Assembly: GCA_001803165.1 (NCBI GenBank)
Contig: MHAZ01000001.1
Coordinates: forward strand, 124,001 to 188,000
DNA: 64,000 nt
Reading direction: 5' to 3'
Source: Stygiobacter sp. RIFOXYC2_FULL_38_25
GTDB lineage: Bacteria; Bacteroidota; Ignavibacteria; Ignavibacteriales; Melioribacteraceae
Below are positions 36,401-44,426 of this stretch, piece by piece. Made by a program: the position numbers and the translations under genes. Position 1 is the stretch's first letter, and each line of letters begins with the position of its first letter. The notes beneath the pieces were generated by a model that was not told where the DNA came from, made no database searches, and saw only the letters and a list, made by a program, of their open reading frames with translations.

Positions 36401-36453
36401 ATGTAACATACATAGCTAAACTTCGTAATACTCATTCGGAGGAAGTAATTTGA
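33403..36453 (+). CDS. actB: ACIII subunit ActB, molybdopterin-oxidoreductase-like plus iron-sulfur domain
   Basis: The 1016-residue largest subunit of ACIII. It starts with a Tat signal (SRRKFL at residues 49-54, then hydrophobic, with Cys68 in ATACSD). The first two thirds resemble the MopB molybdopterin-enzyme fold, which in ACIII carries no molybdenum cofactor; the cysteines C99, C102, C106 and C134 of the usual N-terminal cluster motif are present. The C-terminal third is a ferredoxin-like subunit with CTSCGTCVTACN, CQHCDNAPCENVCP, CVGTRYCSNNCP and CTFCVQRI ... CQQACP motifs, consistent with three [4Fe-4S] and one [3Fe-4S] cluster (the third motif lacks the second Cys). It faces the periplasm and passes electrons from quinol towards ActA. 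The stop overlaps actC by four bases. Confidence 0.95.
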   Translation: MSSSEYNKKNFWKSLKEYYDDPAVFEAKAHEFQEGVTDDFNPSQLSGLSRRKFLAALTASAAFAATACSDYRDKGEIIPYNQRPEEVLPGKANLYASTCTSCAQSCGVLVKTREGRPIKIDGNPDHPINQGKICSKGQASILNLYDPERLTEPTASKNTVSWSSVDSDIISSLNSAQSNGKQIAILAGSIVSPTTKKVLDDFKAKYTNTKVYSYNLFGDDSRRAAWSESYGSAEYPSIKWEEANVILAIDADFLGNEGSFIENTRRFANRREVVENLDINRLYVAEGRMSATGMMSDYRIRISPSNQLEFVLALTSEIVKTGSTISLDATAKSLLEQSSLTKFAGGQSKKLTHLVQDLIANKGKSIVYAGDTLPKEVHIAVNLLNEVLGNTALYDYSKVSKSLLPSSTSDEIQALVSAMKSGSIETVIHFDCNPVFDFPKSFEYTKAIKNVKTVVTLTEAENETSSASNYSLPINHALESWGDAYTKSGVYSLQQPVISPIFNSRQKEAILLTWITGNTSAYNDKIYHKYLLDNFNATIYTKKNSLAGQKTFWYSALHDGVVTFDETSASKSFAQSALSGIKLPSQVTGNTLHLTESYFLGNGKFANNGWLQETPHPVSKISWDNYASISPAFAKQLGLEMNDLVEISVNGKQLTIPVLVQPGVHDTTINIELGYGRKVIGDVGKDVGFDANVFVSALGIHVYQNVSVKKVGGTHKLVSTQEHHSLDDTFVKDFHRIRKIIQEGTVEKYKKEPNFLHEEVKEELSITREHDYTGTKWAMAIDLNKCTSCGTCVTACNVENNVPVVGKDQVGRGREMQWMRIDRYYSGTPEDPIASNQPMLCQHCDNAPCENVCPVNATNHSQDGLNQMAYNRCVGTRYCSNNCPYKVRRYNFYNFRDHFADAYYENNLTAMVHNPEVTVRSRGVMEKCTFCVQRIMEARSDAIKDGRVLKGTDVVTACQQACPANAIVFGDANDKESQIAKLRNHNLAYHVLEELNVKPNVTYIAKLRNTHSEEVI

Positions 36454-37820
36454 GTTCAGTTGATTATACGCAAGAACTTTCGGTAATCGAAGGTAAACAC
36501 AAATTTAGAGAGCTTGATGATTTATTCAGCAAGCCGCTCGATGAAAAACCAAACAAGAAATTTTATATAGCATTATCAATTACTGTTTCGTTGATGTCTT
36601 TAATGCTAATCGGTTTTGGATTGACATTCTATTATGGAGTAGGAATGTGGGGAAATAACAATCCGGTCGGTTGGGCATTTGATATTGTTAATTTCGTGTT
36701 CTGGGTCGGTATTGGTCACGCCGGAACGTTGATTTCTGCTATCCTTTTCTTATTCAGACAAAAATGGCGTACCGGAATTGCCCGCTTTGCCGAAGGCATG
36801 ACAATCTTTGCTGTTATGACTGCCGGTTTGTTTCCGCTATTTCACGTTGGTCGTCCTTGGTTAGCTGGATATTTATTCCCATATCCAAACCAGCATTCGA
36901 TGTGGGTTAACTTTACTTCGCCGCTACTTTGGGACGTGTTTGCGGTTTCAACCTACTTTACTGTTTCACTTATATTTTGGTATGTAGGACTTATTCCGGA
37001 TTTTGCTACGCTTCGCGAAAAAACTACAAGTAAAGTTAAACATGTTATTTATTCTGTTTTTTCTTTAGGATGGAGATTCTCTAACCGTCACTGGCAGCAT
37101 TACGAAATGGTTTATTTAATCCTTGCCGGGTTTGCAACTCCGCTTGTACTTTCCGTTCACACAATAGTAAGCTTTGACTTTGCGGTTTCGATTGTTCCCG
37201 GATGGCATACAACAATCTTTCCGCCTTACTTTGTTGCCGGCGCGGTTTTCTCCGGCTTCGCAATGGTTCAGAACGTATTAATTTTTGTTAGAAAGATTTT
37301 CAATTACGAACATATAATTACGCTTGATACACTTGAGAAGATGAATAAAATTATGATGCTGACCGGCTCTATGGTTGGTTACGCGTATGCAATGGAATTC
37401 TTTATAGCCTGGTACAGCGGCGTTCAAGCAGAAACATTTACATTCTTTAACAGAGCACTTGGTCCATACGCCTGGGCTTATTGGATAATGATTACATGTA
37501 ACGTTGTTTCTCCTCAATTGTTCTGGTTCAAAAAGATTCGCCGTTCCATACCTATCATGTTTGTAGTAGCAGTTTTTGTAAACGTAGGTATGTGGTTCGA
37601 ACGATTTGTAATTATTGTTACCTCACTTTCAAGAGATTATCTGCCGTCAAGCTGGGCATACTACAAACCAACTTTGGTAGATGGAATGATATTACTGGGA
37701 AGCTTCGGTTTCTTTTTCACCTGGATTCTATTATTCACAAAAGGATTGCCCGTTGTATCTATGGCTGAAGTTAAAGCTGTTGTAGATGGTGCTCAACCTA
37801 CTCATAAGGGGCACGAATAA
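36450..37820 (+). CDS. actC: ACIII subunit ActC, NrfD-like quinol-binding membrane protein
   Basis: A 456-residue integral membrane protein of the NrfD/PsrC family with about ten predicted helices. In ACIII this subunit carries a quinol-oxidation site and may contribute to proton transfer. Visible features are the N-terminal amphipathic tail, WVGIGHAGTLISAILFLFRQKWR, FHVGRPWLAGYLFPYPN, LVLSVHTIVSFDFAVSIVPGWHTTIFPPYFVAGAVFSG-type NrfD core segments, and the conserved W/H residues they contain. It starts at a TTG that overlaps the actB stop (TTGA), after GGAGG. It abuts the next gene. Confidence 0.95.
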   Translation: MSSVDYTQELSVIEGKHKFRELDDLFSKPLDEKPNKKFYIALSITVSLMSLMLIGFGLTFYYGVGMWGNNNPVGWAFDIVNFVFWVGIGHAGTLISAILFLFRQKWRTGIARFAEGMTIFAVMTAGLFPLFHVGRPWLAGYLFPYPNQHSMWVNFTSPLLWDVFAVSTYFTVSLIFWYVGLIPDFATLREKTTSKVKHVIYSVFSLGWRFSNRHWQHYEMVYLILAGFATPLVLSVHTIVSFDFAVSIVPGWHTTIFPPYFVAGAVFSGFAMVQNVLIFVRKIFNYEHIITLDTLEKMNKIMMLTGSMVGYAYAMEFFIAWYSGVQAETFTFFNRALGPYAWAYWIMITCNVVSPQLFWFKKIRRSIPIMFVVAVFVNVGMWFERFVIIVTSLSRDYLPSSWAYYKPTLVDGMILLGSFGFFFTWILLFTKGLPVVSMAEVKAVVDGAQPTHKGHE

Positions 37821-38959
37821 TGAAAGAAAAAATTCTATACGGTTACACAGGAATATTTAATACACCCGATGAAATTGCTCACGCGGCTGAAAAAGCTGTA
37901 GCTAAAGGATTCACAAAGTTTGATGTGCATACTCCTTATCCATTGCATGGAATGAACAAAGCAATGAGTTTGAAGCCATCTAAACTTGGTTACGTTGCAC
38001 TTGTTCTTGGTCTCTCTGCTTTGATGGGAGCTGTTTTCAGTTTATGGTGGGTCTCAGCAGTTGATTATCCTATCGTTGTTGGCGGTAAACCTTTCTTTGC
38101 GTTTCCGGCTTTTGTTCCGGTAATGTTCGAAGTTACTGTTCTTACGGCTTCGGTTGGAACTGTATTAGCGATGCTCTTCGTCTTTTTCAAATTGCCTAAT
38201 AATTCTCATCCTCTTCACGGAACTGAATATATGAGGAATGTTTCTGCGGATAAATACGGTTTGCTGGTGCAAGCCGAGGATACAAAGTTTGATGAAGCAA
38301 CTATCAAATCATTCTTCCAAGAATTACACGCAAGTGAGATTGATGCAGTTTATTGGGATAACGAAGAAATCAATCATGAGCATAAAATACTGACCCCAAA
38401 GTTTTTAGGTTTCTTATTAGTAGCCGGATTGATAACAAGCGGTGCTACCTATTTTGCTCTCAACAAACTTACTTACATGCTTCCTTTCACCTGGATGATG
38501 GAACAGCAAAAACAAAATCCTCAGCAGAAGAGCTTAATCTTTTCTGATGGTTTTGGAATGCGTAAACCGGTTGAAGGAACTATCGCAAGAGGATTTCTTC
38601 CTTACGAGTATAAAGGGCAGCCCGATTTAGCGGCAGAGAAATTATTTAATCCGCTTCCGGTTTCTAAAAACGTTTTGGCGTTGGGACAAAAGAAATATGA
38701 TACATACTGCAGTCCTTGTCATGATTTTCAAGGAACCGGTTTAAGCCGTTTGCGCGGACAGTTCCCTAATCCGCCAAGTTTGCATTCTGAAAAAGTTAGA
38801 ACTTGGAATGATGGAAGAATTTACGCCGTTATTATGGACGGACAAAATGTGATGCCATCTTATGCAAATCTTTTAGATAGCGACGAAAGATGGGCTGTTA
38901 TTCATTATATAAGAGCATTGCAAAGATCGCTTAATGCTAAGGAGTCTGATATAAAATGA
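37820..38959 (+). CDS. actD: Fusion of ACIII subunits ActD (DUF3341) and ActE (monoheme cytochrome c)
   Basis: A 379-residue protein combining two ACIII subunits. Residues about 1-180 match ActD (DUF3341): ILYGYTGIFNTPDEIAHAA, KFDVHTPYPLHGM, two membrane helices at about 57-80 and 97-125, and NSHPLHGTEYM. A third helix at about 192-212 links to an ActE-like region with GMRKPVEGTIARG and a monoheme cytochrome c domain with CSPCH at residues 297-301 and a C-terminal helix carrying WAVIHYIRALQRS. ActD and ActE are separate proteins in the best-known ACIII complexes. The reading frame is continuous with no sign of sequence error. It overlaps neighbours by one and four bases. Confidence 0.92.
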   Translation: MKEKILYGYTGIFNTPDEIAHAAEKAVAKGFTKFDVHTPYPLHGMNKAMSLKPSKLGYVALVLGLSALMGAVFSLWWVSAVDYPIVVGGKPFFAFPAFVPVMFEVTVLTASVGTVLAMLFVFFKLPNNSHPLHGTEYMRNVSADKYGLLVQAEDTKFDEATIKSFFQELHASEIDAVYWDNEEINHEHKILTPKFLGFLLVAGLITSGATYFALNKLTYMLPFTWMMEQQKQNPQQKSLIFSDGFGMRKPVEGTIARGFLPYEYKGQPDLAAEKLFNPLPVSKNVLALGQKKYDTYCSPCHDFQGTGLSRLRGQFPNPPSLHSEKVRTWNDGRIYAVIMDGQNVMPSYANLLDSDERWAVIHYIRALQRSLNAKESDIK

Positions 38960-40143
38960 GTTCCGGTTCAAAAATAGAATATCAGAAAAAAGAATTACCA
39001 TCTAAAGTTCAGTCAGTTGGACTGCTTCTTACCGTTCTTGGTTTGGTTATAGTCTTAGCCGGTTATTTTGTTAGCCCGGCAAGAATGGCGTTCAATAATA
39101 TTATTGGATTAACATTTATTATAAGTATTGCCGTTGGCGCTTTGTTCTTTGTAGCGATAGAATATCTTTCCGGTGCTGTCTGGAGTACGCCATTTAGAAG
39201 AGTAAGCGAAATTATTTCTTCGTTTGTAGTTCTTGTTCCGCTGATTGTAATCCCGTTATTATTCAATTTGCACTCAGTATTTCATTGGACACATCCTGAA
39301 GTTGTTAACGCTGATAAAGTTTTGAGCGAAAAGGCTCCATACCTAAATATTAATTTCTTTGTGATTCGCATAGCTGCGTTCATTGCAATTTGGATGCTGT
39401 TTCAATATCTCATCACTCGAAATTCTCTAAGACAAGATTCAACTAAGGACCAAACATTAACTACAAAAAATGTAAAGTTATCGGCTGTGTTCATTCCATT
39501 CTTCGCTCTAACAATTAGCTTCACCGGAATAGACTGGTTAATGAGTCTGGAGCCCCATTGGTTCTCTACAATTTTTGGAATCTACTATTTCTCCGGAACA
39601 GTTTTAGCAGCACTTGCAACTATTACTTATGTGGCAGTAACGTTGAATGAAAACGGTTACTTGGTAAAGGGATTAACCACCGATCACTATTACAGCATGG
39701 GCGCGCTGCTTTTTGCGTTTATAAATTTTTGGGCTTACATAGCTTTCAGCCAATTCTTACTCGTCTGGTATGCAAATCTTCCTGAAGAAACATTTTGGTT
39801 CTTACAGAGATGGGAAGGCAGTTGGATTATTTGGACTGTAGGTTTAATGGTTGTTCATTTTCTTGTTCCATATTTTGGATTACTTTCTCAGCCATCTAAA
39901 ATGAATCCGGCTAAACTGAAATTCTTTGCGCTTTGGATTCTTGCGGCTCATTATTACGATTTATATTTCCTTGTAATGCCAAATTATAGCCGAAGCGGTG
40001 TTGCTCTTAGCTGGTACGAATTAGGCTTTCCTATACTTCTAGTAGGACTAATGATTTTACTGTTTGTTTCTAAATCTAAAAAACAAAATCTTGTTCCGGT
40101 TGGCGATCCGAAACTTAAACGCGGAATTGACTTCAGACTATAA
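38956..40143 (+). CDS. actF: ACIII subunit ActF, NrfD-like membrane protein
   Basis: A 395-residue polytopic membrane protein with about ten helices, related to ActC and NrfD. In ACIII it is the second large membrane subunit and pairs with ActC. Visible segments include VVLVPLIVIPLLF, HSVFHWTHPEVV, FTGIDWLMSLEPHWFSTIFGIYYFSG, WAYIAFSQFLLVWYANLPEETFWFLQRWEG and AHYYDLYFLVMPN, which are shared with the ActF family. It starts in the overlap with the ActDE gene. The conserved His and acidic residues typical for this subunit appear present. Confidence 0.94.
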   Translation: MSSGSKIEYQKKELPSKVQSVGLLLTVLGLVIVLAGYFVSPARMAFNNIIGLTFIISIAVGALFFVAIEYLSGAVWSTPFRRVSEIISSFVVLVPLIVIPLLFNLHSVFHWTHPEVVNADKVLSEKAPYLNINFFVIRIAAFIAIWMLFQYLITRNSLRQDSTKDQTLTTKNVKLSAVFIPFFALTISFTGIDWLMSLEPHWFSTIFGIYYFSGTVLAALATITYVAVTLNENGYLVKGLTTDHYYSMGALLFAFINFWAYIAFSQFLLVWYANLPEETFWFLQRWEGSWIIWTVGLMVVHFLVPYFGLLSQPSKMNPAKLKFFALWILAAHYYDLYFLVMPNYSRSGVALSWYELGFPILLVGLMILLFVSKSKKQNLVPVGDPKLKRGIDFRL

Positions 40144-40156
40144 CAGAATAAAGTTT

Positions 40157-41086
40157 ATGAATACAAAAAAGAAACTCGAAGACGAAATTAATTTTAGAGA
40201 CATGCTGAAAAATCCATTGAGATTATTCGGTTGGGTTTTCCCGATTATCATTGTAGTTATGATAGGGCTTGGCGTGTACTACGTTAAGAACCTTTCCTTA
40301 ATTTCTCTTAACACTCAGCCGGTTAACGCTCCGGATACAACCAATATCAAAAAGGAAGTTGCACTAAAACTTGGCGGTATTACTCCCGCTATAGATATGG
40401 CTGTTATAAAAAATCCTACAAAAGAATTTATTGCTAAAGGTAAGACTTTGTATGATAGCAACTGTAAATCATGCCATGGTGATAACGGACTTGGTGATGG
40501 TTCAGCTGGAGCTATGTTAAATCCAAAACCCAGAAATTTTCATACTGTAGATGGCTGGACGAACGGCAGAACAATTGACAAGATGTACAAAACTTTGCAA
40601 GAAGGAATTATCAAAAACGGAATGGCAGCCTATGAATATCTGCCTTCCGGCGACCGAATGGCAATTATTTCTTACATCAGAACATTTGTTGAATTTCCTC
40701 CAATTAAAGATGAAGAATTGGCTTCACTTGATCAGACTTATCAGTTATCGAAAGGTACAGTAGTCCCCAACACTATTCCGGTTGCTACTGCCGAGAAAAA
40801 ATTAAGCGACGAAAATTATGCGGCTGTAAAAAAGATTTCCGAAGCAAAACAGTTTCTTGCGGCATCACGAGAAAATATTGGTGCCGAACTAATTAAAAAA
40901 TCCGCTCAAGATGTGGACAAGGTAATAAGTTCATTCATTAATGGAATGCAAAATCAAAGCGTAGATAATTTTGCTTCTTTGGTTACAGCTAATCCGCTTA
41001 ATTATGGTTTCAAGCCTACGGTTTCGCGGTATTCGAAAGATGATCTGGCTCAGATTTACTCTTACTTGAAAACAGTAACAATGTAA
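40157..41086 (+). CDS. Membrane-anchored monoheme cytochrome c of the ACIII operon
   Basis: A 309-residue protein with one N-terminal membrane helix (about residues 22-45) and a periplasmic class I cytochrome c domain with heme motif CKSCH at residues 103-107 and a downstream Met region around NGMAAYEYLPSGDRMAIISYIRTF. The C-terminal 130 residues are helical, without a second heme, and end in a helix DDLAQIYSYLKTV. It lies between actF and sco, so it probably carries electrons between ACIII and the oxidase, whose subunit II lacks a heme. An earlier start at 40064 is open but lies inside actF; I chose ATG 40157. Confidence 0.86.
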   Translation: MNTKKKLEDEINFRDMLKNPLRLFGWVFPIIIVVMIGLGVYYVKNLSLISLNTQPVNAPDTTNIKKEVALKLGGITPAIDMAVIKNPTKEFIAKGKTLYDSNCKSCHGDNGLGDGSAGAMLNPKPRNFHTVDGWTNGRTIDKMYKTLQEGIIKNGMAAYEYLPSGDRMAIISYIRTFVEFPPIKDEELASLDQTYQLSKGTVVPNTIPVATAEKKLSDENYAAVKKISEAKQFLAASRENIGAELIKKSAQDVDKVISSFINGMQNQSVDNFASLVTANPLNYGFKPTVSRYSKDDLAQIYSYLKTVTM

Positions 41087-41090
41087 ATAG

Positions 41091-41879
41091 ATGATGAAAA
41101 TTTCAAAAATCTTTTTTGTGTTCTTTTTAGTTCTGGCTTCAACAAGTTTTTCTCAAAAGGAAATTGAAGCCGGAGTTGATGAGAAAATTGGCGCTTACCT
41201 TCCGATGGATCTTAAGTTCACCACAAGTGAAGGTAAAGAACTTCCGTTAAAAGAGTTGATAACTAAGCCAACCCTTATTGCGCTTGTATATTATGAATGC
41301 ACAGGAATCTGTGCGCCGATGCAGAATGAGCTGGCTTGGACAATTGACAAATTACAGCTCGAACCGGGAACAGATTTTCAAGTGATCAGCTTCAGTTTTG
41401 ATCACCACGAAACTCCCGCGGTTGCCGCAAAGTGGAAATCGAATTATCTCAAAACAATTAAACGAAATTTTGCTTCTGATAATTGGATTTTCCTAACAGG
41501 TGATTCTGTTTCAATCAAAAAATTAACTGAAGTTGCCGGGTTTTATTTTGTCCCGAATGAGAAGCAATACATTCATGGCGGCGTAGTTATTTCTATCGCA
41601 CCGGATGGAAAGATATCCCGTTATCTGTTTGGCAAGGAATTCAATCCTTTTGATGTTAAGATGGCGCTGCTGGAAGCCAAAGCCGGGAAATCAAATCCTA
41701 CAATTTCCAAGGTGCTGGAGTTTTGTTTTAGTTTTGATCCGAAGGGAAGACAATACACACTTAATGTTACGAGAATTATAGGAAGTATAATGCTGCTTGG
41801 TGTTGGCGCTTTCTTTGGAGTTTTAGTTTTGAAAAGAAAGAAATCACATAAGAATGAAGGAGTTAATATAGATGGCTAA
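41091..41879 (+). CDS. sco: SCO1/SenC-type copper chaperone for CuA assembly
   Basis: A 262-residue protein of the SCO1/SenC/PrrC family, thioredoxin-like copper proteins that help load CuA of cytochrome oxidase subunit II. A signal peptide ends near TSFSQ. The CxxxC copper site is CTGIC with Cys70 and Cys74, and the distal His occurs in QYIHGGVV. An extra feature is a C-terminal membrane helix (about residues 228-250) with a basic tail, so both ends could be membrane linked. It precedes coxA and overlaps it by eight bases, which fits a role in assembling this oxidase. Confidence 0.93.
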   Translation: MMKISKIFFVFFLVLASTSFSQKEIEAGVDEKIGAYLPMDLKFTTSEGKELPLKELITKPTLIALVYYECTGICAPMQNELAWTIDKLQLEPGTDFQVISFSFDHHETPAVAAKWKSNYLKTIKRNFASDNWIFLTGDSVSIKKLTEVAGFYFVPNEKQYIHGGVVISIAPDGKISRYLFGKEFNPFDVKMALLEAKAGKSNPTISKVLEFCFSFDPKGRQYTLNVTRIIGSIMLLGVGAFFGVLVLKRKKSHKNEGVNIDG

Positions 41880-43503
41880 CGGAAATACTGTAGCCGAAAA
41901 TTTTTATCATCAGAGTACGAATAAGCACAAGGGAATTTTGTCCTGGCTGCTTACAGTTGATCACAAGCGTATTGGTTTGATGTACTTAATCTCAGTACTA
42001 ACATTTTTTGTAGTTGGTATTATTATTGGCTTGCTGATGCGGTTAGAGCTGATTGCCCCGGGCAAGCAGCTTATGGAAGCCCAGACTTACAATTCATTGT
42101 TTACACTTCACGGTGTTATAATGATTTTCTTGTTCATCATTCCTGGTCTGCCGGCTGTATTTGGAAATTTCTTTTTGCCAATTCAGATAGGCGCAAGAGA
42201 TGTAGCTTTCCCGAGGCTTAACTTACTTTCCTGGTATGTTTATGTAGTAGGCGCAATACTGGCTTTGGTAAGTTTGTTTTTACCCGGCGGTCCAATTGAT
42301 ACCGGATGGACATTTTATGTACCTTACAGTGTTCGCAGTACAACCAACGTTTCTCTCGCAATTTTTGCAGCATTCATTTTGGGATTCTCATCAATCCTAA
42401 CCGGAATAAATTTTGTAACAACTACGCACCGCTTGCGTGCACCGGGGATGTCATTCTTCAAGATGCCGCTATTTGTTTGGGCTACTTATGCAACCGCCTG
42501 GATTCAGATAATCGCCACTCCTGTTGTTGGTATAACAATTTTATTAGTAATGATTGAAAGAGCATTCGGCGTTGGAATTTTCGATCCGGCTTTAGGAGGC
42601 GACCCAATCTTGTTCCAACATTTGTTCTGGATTTACTCGCATCCCGCCGTTTATATAATGATTCTTCCGGCGATGGGTGTTGTTTCTGAAATCATTCCTA
42701 CATTTTCAAGAAGAACAATATTTGGTTACCGCGCTATTGCAATGTCGAGTTTGGCAATAGCGTTTGTTGGCTACTTAGTATGGGCCCATCACATGTTTAC
42801 AAGCGGAATGAGCGATACTGCAAGATGGATTTTCTCATTGCTTACTTTCATTGTTGCGCTTCCTAGCGGTGTTAAAGTATTTAACTGGGTTGCTACAATG
42901 TACAAAGGCTCAATAGACCCTAAGCCGCCGTTTCTTTGGGTGATGAATTTTATTTTCTTGTTTTCTATAGGCGGACTAACCGGTTTAGTGCTCGGTTCTC
43001 TTGCGACTGATATACACGTTCATGATACATATTTTGTTGTAGCTCATTTTCATTATGTAATGTTTGGCGGAACCGGAACAATCTTTTTCGCCGCATTACA
43101 TTATTGGTTTCCTAAGATGTTTGGCAGAATGTATAACGATAAATTGGCAAGAATTGCAGTAGCATTATACTTCATTGGTTTTAACATGCTCTACTTCCCA
43201 AAATTCATTTTGGGATACATGGGAATGCCCAGAAGATATTACGACTATTTGCCGCAATTCGAGCCTCTGCAAAGAATTTCAACAGTTGGTTCTTGGATTC
43301 TTGCCGGAACTATATTTTTAATAATCGGTTACTTGTTTCATGCTTTGGTAAAAGGGAAGAAAGCAACTTCTAACCCCTGGGGCGGAGTAACGTTAGAATG
43401 GCATATTCCATCACCGCCGCCGCTCGAAAACTTTAAAGAGATTCCGACCGTTACGCATGAACCGTACGATTTCAGTCAACTTAAGGAGATGAAGAATGAG
43501 TAG
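41872..43503 (+). CDS. coxA: Cytochrome c oxidase subunit I (caa3-type, A2 family)
   Basis: The 543-residue catalytic subunit I with heme and CuB sites. About 12 helices are evident. Ligands lie in the familiar segments: FTLHGVIMIF, WIYSHPAVYIMILP, WAHHMFTSGM and HDTYFVVAHFHYVMFGG. The motif YSHPAV replaces the HPEV form, so the glutamate of A1-type oxidases is missing and the Tyr-Ser pair marks the A2 family of heme-copper oxidases. It lies downstream of sco and overlaps it and subunit III by eight bases each. Confidence 0.97.
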   Translation: MANGNTVAENFYHQSTNKHKGILSWLLTVDHKRIGLMYLISVLTFFVVGIIIGLLMRLELIAPGKQLMEAQTYNSLFTLHGVIMIFLFIIPGLPAVFGNFFLPIQIGARDVAFPRLNLLSWYVYVVGAILALVSLFLPGGPIDTGWTFYVPYSVRSTTNVSLAIFAAFILGFSSILTGINFVTTTHRLRAPGMSFFKMPLFVWATYATAWIQIIATPVVGITILLVMIERAFGVGIFDPALGGDPILFQHLFWIYSHPAVYIMILPAMGVVSEIIPTFSRRTIFGYRAIAMSSLAIAFVGYLVWAHHMFTSGMSDTARWIFSLLTFIVALPSGVKVFNWVATMYKGSIDPKPPFLWVMNFIFLFSIGGLTGLVLGSLATDIHVHDTYFVVAHFHYVMFGGTGTIFFAALHYWFPKMFGRMYNDKLARIAVALYFIGFNMLYFPKFILGYMGMPRRYYDYLPQFEPLQRISTVGSWILAGTIFLIIGYLFHALVKGKKATSNPWGGVTLEWHIPSPPPLENFKEIPTVTHEPYDFSQLKEMKNE

Positions 43504-44119
43504 TCATCAAGAAGGAACAGTTGCACACGTTCACCGCGACGATATTGGCGCAAAGATGGGCATGTGGCTTTTCCTATTTACTGAAGTGCTTCTTTTTGGC
43601 GGAATGTTTTTAGTTTACGCTTTCTATCGTTTTCAGCACCAGGATCAATTCCGTGTAGCAGCTATGGAATTAAACACCGGTATTGGAACACTTAATACAG
43701 TTATTCTACTTACCAGTTCGCTTACTGTAGCGTTAGCTATAGCAGCAATTCAGAAGGGAAATAGATTTCTCTCTGTTTTAATGCTCAATATTACTTTGGT
43801 ATTTGCTGTGATGTTTATGGTTAATAAATATTTTGAGTGGAGTGCTAAAATTTCTCACGGACTTTTCCCCGGTTCAAAAGAAATGCTTGATTTGCCAAAC
43901 GGACAAATTTTGTTTTACGGACTTTACTATGTGATGACCGGTTTGCATGCGCTTCACGTAATTATCGGCGTCGTCATCTTAAGTTTTATGCTCATTCAAC
44001 TAATGAAGAAAAAGATTACGCAAGACAATCATGTTAAGCTGGAAAACGCCGGATTATATTGGCACCTTGTAGATTTGATCTGGATATTTTTATTCCCGTT
44101 ATTCTATCTAATTCAGTAG
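43496..44119 (+). CDS. coxC: Cytochrome c oxidase subunit III
   Basis: A 207-residue subunit III with five predicted membrane helices, the short bacterial form. Typical features are KMGMWLFLFTEVLLFGGMFLVYAFYR, LNTVILLTSSLTVALAI, FYVMTGLHALHVIIGV-like (here YYVMTGLHALHVIIGV) and WHLVDLIWIFLFPLFYLI near the C-terminus. It stabilises the core and may shape the D-pathway entrance. The gene overlaps coxA by eight bases, and subunit IV follows after ten. Confidence 0.96.
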   Translation: MSSHQEGTVAHVHRDDIGAKMGMWLFLFTEVLLFGGMFLVYAFYRFQHQDQFRVAAMELNTGIGTLNTVILLTSSLTVALAIAAIQKGNRFLSVLMLNITLVFAVMFMVNKYFEWSAKISHGLFPGSKEMLDLPNGQILFYGLYYVMTGLHALHVIIGVVILSFMLIQLMKKKITQDNHVKLENAGLYWHLVDLIWIFLFPLFYLIQ

Positions 44120-44129
44120 AGGTTAATTC

Positions 44130-44417
44130 ATGGAAAATCATACTAAGAGTCATCATCCCGGTTACTCAACTTACTTTTTTGTTTGGCTTGCGTTGCTGGC
44201 GTTCACTTCAATCACCGTTACTGTTGCCGGAATTAGCCTTGGCAAATATACAATGCTTGTTGCGCTCGGTATTGCGGCAATAAAATCAGCATTGGTAATA
44301 AACATATTTATGCACATAAAATTTGAAGAGAAGATTTTCAAAGTATTTTTGGCGCTTAGCTTTTTTACTTTGCTAATCATCTTCATCTTAACATCGTTTG
44401 ATATTATTTATCGTTGA
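44130..44417 (+). CDS. coxD: Cytochrome c oxidase subunit IV
   Basis: A 95-residue protein with three predicted membrane helices (starting about residues 12, 35 and 72) of the COX4_pro/caa3 subunit IV type. The motif AIKSALVINIFMHIKFE in the second to third helix region is characteristic for the family. It has no cofactor and supports assembly. It is placed between subunits III and II in the operon. Confidence 0.9.
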   Translation: MENHTKSHHPGYSTYFFVWLALLAFTSITVTVAGISLGKYTMLVALGIAAIKSALVINIFMHIKFEEKIFKVFLALSFFTLLIIFILTSFDIIYR

Positions 44418-44426
44418 GGTTAGAAA

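Noticed and set aside
40064-40156. Longer start for the membrane-anchored cytochrome c
   Set aside because: It reads through the end of actF; the ATG at 40157 fits the membrane anchor better.
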